From positions 91,571,960 through 91,635,959 of the forward strand of contig OX377206.1 of the NCBI GenBank assembly GCA_947396885.1: a stretch of DNA of 64,000 nucleotides. Reading direction: 5' to 3'. The position numbers were made by a program, and so were the translations under genes. Shown in pieces: positions 11,828 to 21,300 of this stretch. The notes under the pieces were generated by a model. The model was not told where the DNA came from, ran no database searches, and worked only from the letters and a program-made list of their open reading frames with translations. This DNA comes from Heligmosomoides polygyrus polygyrus (Eukaryota > Nematoda > Chromadorea > Rhabditida > Heligmosomidae). Every line of letters starts with the position of its first letter. Within the stretch, counting starts at the first letter, position 1.

Positions 11828-14800
11828 TCAGCGGGGACCACAACTCTTCCAGACCGCTCGATCTCTGGCTGCTTGCATCCAGTGAGGCAGACTCCGCTCT
11901 CTGAAAGATCTTGAGAATGAGTCTCCCCGTCGCGTTGGCGGTCGTCCCAGTATTCTCTTATGGTCTCTCTGGAGCCATTCTGTGACACGCAGACTCCATC
12001 TATCGTCCTTTCGTCGAAGCAGGTGTCCGGCCCAGCGATATTTGGACTTCTTCATGTACTGCAGCGGGTCTGCTAATTGCGACTTCTCCCGTAGCTCCGA
12101 GCTTCGTAGGCCTTCTTGCCATTGCTGAAGAAGGCTTGTCCTCAGAAGACATCTCTCCAGTGCACGATGCGTAGTTTGCATCGCTCTGGCGGTTGTCTTG
12201 TTGTCGGGCCAGGTTTCCGTCGCGTAGCACATCGCAGGCAGTACAGAAGCGTTGAATATCGAGGCCCTGAGGCCGGGATCCTTGACCTGATCGGTGACTT
12301 CGCGAATCGAACTGAAGGCTGCCCATGCTGCGCGTCTCCTGCGGGTGATTTCAGGAGCGAGGTCGTTATCCATGTTCAGCTCTCTTCCCAGATAGACGTA
12401 GGAGTCGACCTGTTGCAGAGTGACTCCATTTAACATTACGAGTCCCGTGTCACACCACTGGTTGACCATAAATTGCGTTTTGGACATATTCATGTCCAAT
12501 CCAATCTTCATACCTGCCACATTGAGCTCGTTCAGCATTTCCTCGGCTTCTGCCGTGCTGGTAGAGATCAGAACAATATCGTCGGCGAAGCGAAGGTTGC
12601 TGATCCGTTTACCGTCGACAAGGTAGCCTTTATCGTCCCAGTTCAAGTCTTTCATGGCATCCTGAAGTGCCGCTGTGAATAGCTTGGGAGAAATCGTGTC
12701 TCCCTGCCGTACTCCTTTCCCGATAGGAATTTTAAGCTTTCGATCGAACAGCTGGATGGTAGTCGATGTGTTCGAGAAGCATTCGTCGAGAAGTCGGATG
12801 TAGGGCGATGGTATACCAGCGTGCACAAGGGCGTTCAGAATGGCGTTGATTTCCACAGAGTCGAACGCTTTCCGATAATCCACGAAGACAAGAACAAGAG
12901 GGAGGCGGTATTCGCGGCTCCTTTCGATGAGCTGTGAGACAGTCTGAATATGGTCCATGCAAGAGAAATCCTTGCGAAACCCTGCTTGCTCCACTGGCTG
13001 ATATTCATCCAAGCAACGCTCCATGCGGTTAAGCAGTATCTTGGTGAAGATCTTGTACACAACCGAGAGAAGACTGATGGGTCGATAGTTGTTGATATCC
13101 TCCTGCTGACCTTTTTTGAAGATTAAAACTGTTTTCGACTCCTTCCATGAGTCCGGAATCCTGCCAAGTCGAAGGTAGTGGTTGAAGTGCTTGGCAAGAA
13201 GTGAGCAGACGGCACTGCCACCCGCACGAAAGAGATCAGCAGAAATGCCGTCCGGTCCGGGAGCAGTGCCCAGCTTCATCCTTCTGATAGCATGAGCAAC
13301 TTCTGATTCCAGAATGGGAGGTATTTCCTCAGCTGGTGGCATCAAGCATTTCGGGACAGTGATGGAAGAACAGAACAGATCTGTGTAGAATTCCTGAACG
13401 ATGGCCTCCATCGCTCTTCGAGACGTTTGCTTTGTTCCATCCTTATCCACAAGGGCTGACATTATTGCCTTCTGATCGCAGAGATCTCGTTTGCGGCGCT
13501 TTATGCTTGAACCTTTCCCAGCCGCTTCTAACAGCTTCAATCTTCTGTAGGCTTGAATAGACTCCTTCACTGCAATTCGACAGGCCTTCGAGATGGTGAC
13601 TTTTTCCAGATGGGAAGCATTAGGATCCAGTTTGACAGCTCTTCTTTGCTCCAAGAGTTTAATCGCATGTGCGTTGAGTCTTGAAGCAGACGGTGATGTG
13701 GCTCCGCAAGAGCTGCTAACACATTTCAGCAGTCCTTTAGAGAGAAAGTCGTAGTCTTCCGATGGATCTTCAAGAAGATTCCAATCATACGACTTTATCG
13801 CATATTCCAACTTCTCAGACTTGAATGTGGGGATCCTCACCGGTGCCGGTTTATGGGTGTCACGCTTGAACATCCTCTTTTTGAGAGTCAGCTTCGCACG
13901 GACAAGATGGTGATCCGAGCCGGTGTCAAATGAAGGCAGCACGGAGACGTCGAACAGACTCCAGCGTCTGTTCGTAAAAACATGGTCGATCTCCGAACGT
14001 GTTTCTCCATTTGGGCTTTCCCAGGTCCATCGTCGGTTTGAAGGCTTCTTAAACATAGAATTTCCGTGGAAGAGACGGCACGCGGATAGGAAGTCTATCA
14101 GGCGCTCTCCGTTTTCGTTCCCTGAGGAAGTTCCATGTGGTCCTAGCCTCCATTCGTCGTGATCATTCGTACCGACGATAGCGTTAAAGTCACCAACGAC
14201 AACTTTGTAGTAGCTCTTCTCGTCGTTGACAGTCCTTTCGAACAGCTTGTAGAATTCCTCCTTTTCTTCATCTGTGGCCGCAGATGTTGGAGCATATCCG
14301 TTTATGATGGAGATGGTTCCTTGATCTTTGGTTTCCAGACGAAGAACAGCTACTCGCGGACTGATGATCTTGTAAGAGTCTACTAGGTGGTGCACTGTCG
14401 AATTGACGAGAAATCCAACTCCGCCAATATTCTTTCTGTCCACCTTTGCTCCGATAATGAGAAGCTCGTTGTGGTCGGTCCTTCTTATGGTTTCCGTTCT
14501 GCCTTTCGTTTCCTGCAGGGCGATAACGTCGTATTTGATGTTTCGGCTTCTATAAAGCAGTGTCCGAAGATCCTGCTCAGATGCGATCGAACGACAGTTA
14601 TAAGTGCAGACGAATAGGCAGTTTCCGTGTCGTGGTGGGAGGGAGTTTCCGGTAGTCCGATTCCAATGACGTCCTGATAGTTTAACTCCGAGATTGGATG
14701 GCCCCTCGCCGGAGGTGGATGCAACCGACGTCGTAGAAGTCCACCTCCGGCGCGCGGAGGACTGGGGCGCGGGTTTAGTTGTTTGAGCCGTACCGGTGGT

Positions 14801-14851
14801 CTGGTTACTCACATGTTCCTGGCCAGGGATACAGGAGAGCCGCCCATACAC
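11828..14851 (-). CDS. LINE ORF2: apurinic endonuclease + reverse transcriptase
   Basis: About 1007 residues, uninterrupted. The N-terminal third is an exonuclease/endonuclease/phosphatase domain: TYNCRS (Asn), ALQETKG (Glu), VVVGDFNA (Asp) and SDHHLV (Asp-His) near residues 80-325. A reverse transcriptase follows, with KLGTAPGPDGI, NNYRPISLLSVVYKI, VDYRKAFDSV, GVRQGDTISP and the catalytic FADDIVLIS, roughly residues 540-770. The C-terminus is basic and carries RRKDDRW. The protein would nick target DNA and copy its own RNA there. The listed 5' end is a GTG codon; no in-frame ATG occurs before the middle of the endonuclease domain, so initiation may depend on the overlapping short ORF. Domain assignment is sure; activity is inferred only from the open frame. 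Confidence 0.93.
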   Translation of the reverse strand: MYGRLSCIPGQEHVSNQTTGTAQTTKPAPQSSARRRWTSTTSVASTSGEGPSNLGVKLSGRHWNRTTGNSLPPRHGNCLFVCTYNCRSIASEQDLRTLLYRSRNIKYDVIALQETKGRTETIRRTDHNELLIIGAKVDRKNIGGVGFLVNSTVHHLVDSYKIISPRVAVLRLETKDQGTISIINGYAPTSAATDEEKEEFYKLFERTVNDEKSYYKVVVGDFNAIVGTNDHDEWRLGPHGTSSGNENGERLIDFLSACRLFHGNSMFKKPSNRRWTWESPNGETRSEIDHVFTNRRWSLFDVSVLPSFDTGSDHHLVRAKLTLKKRMFKRDTHKPAPVRIPTFKSEKLEYAIKSYDWNLLEDPSEDYDFLSKGLLKCVSSSCGATSPSASRLNAHAIKLLEQRRAVKLDPNASHLEKVTISKACRIAVKESIQAYRRLKLLEAAGKGSSIKRRKRDLCDQKAIMSALVDKDGTKQTSRRAMEAIVQEFYTDLFCSSITVPKCLMPPAEEIPPILESEVAHAIRRMKLGTAPGPDGISADLFRAGGSAVCSLLAKHFNHYLRLGRIPDSWKESKTVLIFKKGQQEDINNYRPISLLSVVYKIFTKILLNRMERCLDEYQPVEQAGFRKDFSCMDHIQTVSQLIERSREYRLPLVLVFVDYRKAFDSVEINAILNALVHAGIPSPYIRLLDECFSNTSTTIQLFDRKLKIPIGKGVRQGDTISPKLFTAALQDAMKDLNWDDKGYLVDGKRISNLRFADDIVLISTSTAEAEEMLNELNVAGMKIGLDMNMSKTQFMVNQWCDTGLVMLNGVTLQQVDSYVYLGRELNMDNDLAPEITRRRRAAWAAFSSIREVTDQVKDPGLRASIFNASVLPAMCYATETWPDNKTTARAMQTTHRALERCLLRTSLLQQWQEGLRSSELREKSQLADPLQYMKKSKYRWAGHLLRRKDDRWSLRVTEWLQRDHKRILGRPPTRRGDSFSRSFRERSLPHWMQAARDRAVWKSCGPR

Positions 14852-14894
14852 GACAAGCGTCGCGTACTGCGTGACCGTTTGTGCCGTTAGCCAT
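14805..14894 (-). CDS. Short upstream ORF of the LINE (possible ORF1)
   Basis: A 29-codon ATG ORF (start ATGGCTAACGGC, stop TAA at 14807-14805) overlaps the beginning of the long LINE frame in a different phase. RTE elements often have a tiny ORF before the EN-RT ORF. Since the long frame has no nearby ATG, this ORF may couple translation to it by re-initiation or frameshift. That role is inference. Confidence 0.4.
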   Translation of the reverse strand: MANGTNGHAVRDACRVWAALLYPWPGTCE

Positions 14895-14984
14895 CACAAA
14901 GTGATGTTCACCCCTTCACCGCGGTGAGGTGGCACATGAAGGGGGTTCGTTTATTTGTTCGATAAAATTTCTCAAAAGCTTAAC

Positions 14985-15105
14985 TATACTGGCGACAGCA
15001 AGCCGTTGCATAGGCCAAATACGCATTCAAATTGCCCCCACGACATCGCGTGGAAGTATAACGCGTGGCGTATCCAAAAGGAGTTTGATTAAGGTCATCA
15101 TTGTA
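14985..15105 (+). mobile_element. SINE, 3' half (continues 10763-10934)
   Basis: GGCGACAGCAAGCC, CCAAATACGCATTCAAATTG, and the end GGCGTATCCAAAAGGAG follow the SINE order exactly where the 10763 copy stops. The end is weak, without a clear TTTATCC tail. Confidence 0.75.
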
Positions 15106-15174
15106 AATTCAACTGAGCACAGCATTCTGAAGAAATAGAAAAACAGAAATCAGCTGTCAACACATATTTTATAG

Positions 15175-15331
15175 GCCATTCGAATCTGCTTATTAGCCGG
15201 GACGTTCTGGGCAATTCAGTGATCTCACGTCTTGAGCTCAAGTCGGATGAAGGCAATGGACGAGAAGAACGACAGTATCGACTCTTCAATGGAATGATTA
15301 ACGATGTCCGACGTCGCTTTGCCTTCTACAA
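15175..15331 (+). CDS. SLC4 exon: end of cytoplasmic domain, linker to TM1
   Basis: The frame reads through [20 protein letters not shown], the conserved basic linker just before the first membrane helix of SLC4 proteins. The donor is AA|GTGTGT (phase 2). The acceptor TTTTATAG at 15174 is the least certain boundary. Upstream exons are not identified. Confidence 0.75.
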
Positions 15332-18300
15332 GTGTGTTTGAAAATATCGCGACAGCCATCCTTTGCTGTAGTCGTTCGGGACATTGTCTGAAGAGATTGT
15401 GGTTGAGGTCGGACTTCACCGATGCGCTCACCTTCAAGACCCTGACAACCATCGCGTTCGTCTTCCTCGCAAGCATCACACCAGCAGTGACATTCGGAGG
15501 TCTGATGGGTAGGTGCAGCCTCTGAGTCGCAGATCACTAATTCAAGCCAAAATTCCTAATTTTTTGGTATTTCAGGGCAATACACCGATGAGGCGATGGG
15601 CATGACGGAGACGCTCATGGCGCAGTGCATATGCGGGATCATATTCGGCCTGTTCGCCGCCCAGCCACTTATCATTGTGTCGGCAACGGGGCCTGTTCTC
15701 ATTTTTGAGCACAGCCTCTATACCGTAAGTGTTCGCTAAAGTAGGGGCTCGTGGAGCGCAGTAGGAGGAGGCGACGGTTGCCGCGTGCACTTCGAATTGA
15801 AGTTCGTGGTTCGGGAATGGCTTAGTGCAACCAAGCCTTCCATCCTTCCCGAGGTCCGTAATTGATACTGGACTTGTTCGGAAAGGAAAAAGCACAGGCT
15901 TCTTCATCGTCTCACCATCGCAAATCATTGTATAGGCCAAATGCGCCTTCAAATTAACGCCACAGTATTCCATGCAAGTACCAGGCTGTCCAATAATTCT
16001 TGTCCGAAAATTTCACCATTTTTAATTTTTTCAACTTTATTGAAAAACAAGTCTAATCAACAATATAATCACCACAGTTATCCACAACAGTGGCCCATCG
16101 ATTGGGCAGGTCGCCGATGCCCTTCGCCCAGAACTTCGGGGGCTGCGACTCGAAGAAGTCCGCGGTGTCGGATTTGAGGTTGTCGTAGTTGGTGAATTTT
16201 CTTCCGGCCAAATGGTGCTTCAGCGGGCGGACCAAGTGGTAGTCGGAGGGGCGAGGTCCGGGGAATACGGCGGATGGGCAACCGTCTCCCAGCCGAGCGT
16301 CGCCAACTTCTGCTGGGTCTCCTTCGCCACGTGGGGACGCGCGTTGTCGTGCAGCAGGTGGACCGAGGCCCGTCGGGGACGCTTTTCTCGGATGGCGGCT
16401 GCTAGTTTCTCGAGCTGATCGGTGTAGATGGAGGCGGTGACCGTCCTGCCTTGCGGGAGCAGCTCGAAGTACAGCATGCCCTTGGCGTCCCACCAGCAGC
16501 AGAGCATGATCTTCAGCGGGTGTAGGTCGGCTTTCGGCGTCGTCGGCGGCTCTTCTCCGCGCGGGATCCAGACGGCACGGCGGGCGACGTTGTCGTAGAG
16601 GACCCAGCTCTCATCCCCAGTGACCAAGTCATCGAGAAACTCCTTGCGATGCGGACGACACTCGCAGTATACGAACGTACGAATTCGACCTTGGTCCATT
16701 TTAGCTCGTACTGGAAGCTAGACGTGGCGACTGCGCCTTATATACCCCTAGCGTAGAACTCTGGAGAACCTTCTAGAAGGTTTTTACACTTTACACTTGC
16801 CTGATATTATAACACCTCTAAGGAAAATTATAGAATTTTGAAAATTTTCGGACAGGAATTATTGGACAGCCTGGTAGAATGCGTTGCGCATTCCAAAGAG
16901 GAACTGACCAACGCCGTCCTTTACAGATTGTCATTTACTCCATACAAGTAAACCTGTAAGCGAAGTCGTCCTGTTGTCAATCACGCTACCAGAATGGATC
17001 ATAGATGTTCGTGTTTTTTGACTCTTAGATCCAATTTTCACGAGCCTTTGACAGCAAGATACTTTAACGGTACTAGATGATAATGTGGCCTACATAGGGA
17101 GTGGACCAACCACAACCAGTCAGAGCACCTACCAAACGCATACTTCCTACACAGGCCAGCAAAAGCATAGGTCTCCTTGGGTGGAGGACTCATTCAATGC
17201 GGTTTGTTTAGACTGGCCCGTACCCCGCCCCATGTAGGCGATATTAACGACACGCACCAAGACATGTTGTGAAAGCATTGTTTTCTTTGACGTCCAACGT
17301 CACTTTTAACGCTAAAAATTAATATTTTATTTTTTTGGTTTTTCCAAGGTACGAAACCTTTTCAGAGGTGCTTTTCCAGTAAACGAAACAAAAAACAGGC
17401 TGTTAGTGATATGGCCGAAGATTTTTCGGAACGAGGCAAACATAACAACGAAATTGTCACGGCATTTTAGTTGTGAAATGGGTCGAGTGTATCAACTTTT
17501 TCAGTCCAGAAAATTTATGCAACACTTGAAAAACTAATTTCTAGAAAGTGAATGCATCCGCCAAAAAGAAACCCGAAAAATAAAGATAAAAACGATAAGG
17601 GACGGCGTTAGTCAATCCTTTTTGGGATGCGCCACGCATTCTACTTCTACAGGATGTCGTGGAGGCGATTTGAATGCGTATTTGGCCATACAATGACTTG
17701 CGGTGGCCAGCCGATGAACAAGTCAGCGATTTATCCTTCCCAGACAAGTTTGGTACCAATTCACCGACCCCAGAGGGAGGGAAGGCTTGGTTGGCCTGGG
17801 CGGGAAATCCGAACCAGGAACCTGGTATCGGGTGCAGGCGACAGTCGGCGCCTCCTCCGACTGCGCTACACGCGCCCCCGAAAAATACACGGAACAAAAA
17901 AGCGATGACAATCGTTCAAAAGTACATATAATAAAATATCATTTATAGCCATCCAAATGTCTGCTAAGCCTATTTCATATTCTTCATATTGCTGCCATAG
18001 GGTATAGGTAACAATAGGGTATTCCAAATTTTCTCAATTGAATCTAGTAGTAATAATAGAATTACAATTTTTTAGCGGTTTTATTCATCTGATTACATCA
18101 GATTTCATTGGTTAGAGTTTCTTTGTTGGAACATAATTGGAAGCAACAACTCTACAGTATGCGCAGAACATTTTCTACTTTTCATTGTTTTAGGCTTTGA
18201 AATTTGCTACGCAGTTCTTCTGAAAGTTCTTAGTGAAAACTCCTCAATATTCAGGATCAAAGAATTTAGAACCACTCAGGCTGTAGCGCACCTGTTCTCG

Positions 18301-21300
18301 AGTATAGCTTAAGGCCCCGTTTATACTTCGACGCGAGCGACGCGACGCCACGTATTGTAGCCACATTGATCGGGCGACGCGAACGATCAATTTGGCCGCG
18401 CGGCGTCGCATCGCTCGGCGTCGGAGGTATAAACGGGGCTTAATAGTAAGGCACACAAAAGTTTGTATAATATAATAAATCAATAATAAATCATCGAAGC
18501 CCATTGCGGTAGATGCCATGACGGTCCAGCATCAAGAATAGGACTGCGGTTGGATGAATATTGAATGAATTTGAAGATCCATCACTGCTGAGTCTATACA
18601 ATTTTGGAATCTATCTTTGTAGAAGGGCAAGGGCAGTGGTACTTCTATACACGTGCTCAACAACCGTGGTAAAGATCGAAGTAAACTTTCATACAAAAAA
18701 AAACTGAAAACTAATTTATGCTAAGGCAGTTCTAGAAATTCCTCAGAGTGTCCACTCTTGTAGCGTTGTCCCTCCCACTTAAAAGAAGCTCGACTTTTGA
18801 ATTTCTTCTAAGAGGCCATCTTCATTCAGATTTGTCAAATGAACGACATGGACTTCTTATCGATTCGCGTCTACGCCGGCTTCTGGATCTTCGGCATCGT
18901 GATCTTTGTGGTGGCATTGGACGGAGCGAAACTGCTTGTGTACGTGACTCGATTCACCGAGGACATATTCGCCGTACTGATTTCGATTATTTTCTTCGCC
19001 GAGAGCCTGAAATTTCTCAAAAAGGCAAGTGCTTAAACGTTCCTTAACAGATAGAGTAGACCACCTTTCATCACTCACGTTTTATGGACTTCGTTAATGA
19101 CGAAAGTGGAAAACCGTCTGAAATCATTATTAGATCTTCTGTGGCAATTAGGGCTGCTTTGTTTTAAATTCCCACCAAAATCAAAATAAGCAAAGGAATC
19201 ACTCCACTAAATTCATATTTTTGGAAGTCGAGGAGAGTTTTTTTTGTGCTGAAGTTCTCTGCGTGGTTTTTTAAAGTTTTAAGGTGAACATTGTAGTTGA
19301 CAGCAATCCTCTGTGAATAATGGAATGCTTCCTGGGTGGTAAAACCACACAAAAATGGCAAAAATATGAAATGATGTGATGTTAACGTTGCGTTAGATCA
19401 AAGGACACCGATGGTGTAATGGGCTAGAGCATCCTGCCCCATAAGCAGGGCAGCTGGTTCGAGTCTCGCCTGGCGCCAGAGTTTTGATCTCAACAAAACT
19501 ATAACAGCTTACAATCTCATTGAAAATTAACTGATGTTTAAAGAAAAGAACCCGAAAATCCGAAAAATCACTCTTTTTAATTCTATTCGTCACAAGTTAG
19601 AGGGGAATGATGAAGACTCTCACTCTTTGCAGGGCTTGAACCCACATCCTTCGCTTTTTTTAAAGAATATTTTCATTTATTTAGAACTGTCCTCACTACC
19701 GTCGCTTAAGTTGTATAAATTTGTGTTTGACACGTTTTTCGCGTTGCATCCACGTTTAAATCTCTTTAAAAACTATCAATTTTCGCAAAATTTTCATCAC
19801 AACGTAACCTTGTGACGCAATGTCCCTGAAAATCAGTGCCGCAATTAAACGTGTCTTTAATTTTCCCACGAGTCCGTATTTTTACAATTTTCTGATCTAT
19901 TCACTATCACTACAATCTCCTTGGAGCATTTTTAACAACGCGCAGAGACTAATCACGGCCGGAGGACGCAATTAAGCGAGTTTTGGACGATGGCGGTGTA
20001 AAGTAGGTCAGGTAAAGGCAATTAAAGACTTTTTTATTTCAAATGCTGGTTTTCAGGCCTTCATTGGATATCCAGTCGCTTTGCAAACTATACATTGTTT
20101 TATTCTGAAAGCTACAATTGTACACAGACCGAAAATTTGATGAGGTGTTTTTCAGTGTCGAAGTTCGAGTTCTGGCGGGGGTCTCCTGATCTCTCGATCA
20201 CAGCATGTACTGCGATTTTGTTAACTCAGGACCTTCCTAACGGAATGCCATTAAAAATCGAATTGACTTGGTACTTTCCGAGAAAGTGACCAGCGCTGTC
20301 TTGGGGTCACACTGATCGATCAATCATTGCATTGTAGCTCTATGCATTCCATCGCATTAGCGGAATAGATAATGGAAACAAGGCAAAGGAAGGGGCGAGG
20401 GGACTTCGTTGGTCAAAATCAAGCAAAGTGCGTGATCGACCCCCACACATGTGCCCGGAAAGTACCAATAACTATCTCCAAGAGGCACACTTGTTTCAAT
20501 GCTGACGCCAGAGTAGTGTAGAGTAAAGATGTCATTTTCAGACCTTTGAAGCGAATCCAGTGCTGAGCTACGAGAACTTCCTCGAAAGCCACCAGAACTG
20601 CCAGAATAGGACATTTCTGATGAGGCATCCATCATGTTCGTTGGAAGAGCTCATTTCGGTGCTCGTGTACAATCACTCTCACATTTTTATAGAAAATTTT
20701 CAGATCAGTGCGCACTCGGACAACCAAACACGGCTCTGTTGTCGTTCTTAGCATTCTTCATGACATTTGCTATTGCGTGTACATTCAAAGTGATACGCGA
20801 GAGCAACTGGTTCGGTCGACATGTAGGTTTTCTATCGAAATTTCAGAAAACATGTTTTTGAAACGAGTCTAGGTGATTTATTCCTACTGAAACTAACCAG
20901 ATTGCTTTGAAAAGCTAGTCGATGCAGTATGCACAAGCCTCCAGTGTCTTCTTGTCCGTCCTTGTCCAGAAAATTCTCTATTTTGTCATCGTCGAGGAGG
21001 TTACGTACTAACACAGATGTACCTTCTCTGAAGCAGAATATGCGTAGGAAGAATATTATTAATAGCTCCATCGACTTCATTTTAAAAAACTGAAGCTCTA
21101 GAAATCAACAAAAATGAGACTCGAGGTTATGTGTTACGGTTATCGCTAGCAATGCTGCAATTTCCGTCTCTGTAAGATAGTGTACTAGTCGTAAATGTGG
21201 CCTACACGGAAAGGAAGAGTTGGTGCAAACTAGAACAATGAGGCCGCAAGGAATGAGCGTAACACTTAGAGAGATTCTCTGGTCGCTGCTTTTCTTTTCT

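Larger units (their letters stand above)
11776..14940 (-). mobile_element. RTE-like non-LTR retrotransposon, apparently intact
   Basis: Read on the - strand: a ~90-nt leader, a short upstream ORF, one long endonuclease/reverse-transcriptase ORF, and a very short 3' UTR ending in ATCAAAGTAAGTAAGTAA. The tandem short-repeat 3' end and the single long EN-RT ORF are typical of the RTE clade. The element is inserted in an AT-rich MITE, which is itself inside a SINE. It is the youngest-looking large element in the window because its long ORF has no stop. Confidence 0.85.
10935..14986. mobile_element. AT-rich hAT-like MITE split by a SINE and a LINE
   Basis: The left end (CGTGCTTGAACGAATTTATT near 10950) and the right end (AAATTTCTCAAAAGCTTAAC near 14970) match the two ends of the compact copy at 41065-41439. 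The MITE's own sequence is 10935-11117, 11406-11775 and about 14941-14986. It is full of TTCGAATATTCG words. A reverse SINE and the RTE-like LINE inserted into it later. Confidence 0.65.
15745..16925 (+). mobile_element. tRNA-derived SINE interrupted by a mariner
   Basis: The 5' part (15745-15980) has the head GTGGAGCGCAGTAGGAGGAG and the body to CCATGCAAGTA. The 3' part resumes at 16875 with TAGAATGCG and ends CGCCGTCCTTTA. The break is exactly at a TA filled by the mariner 15981-16874. The SINE lies in the intron after SLC4 exon 15576-15724. Confidence 0.9.

Noticed and set aside
15304..15525. Continuous frame beginning [20 protein letters not shown]
   Set aside because: It reads through a 76-bp intron. 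The SLC4 linker in another frame upstream and the TM1 frame downstream join correctly across it.
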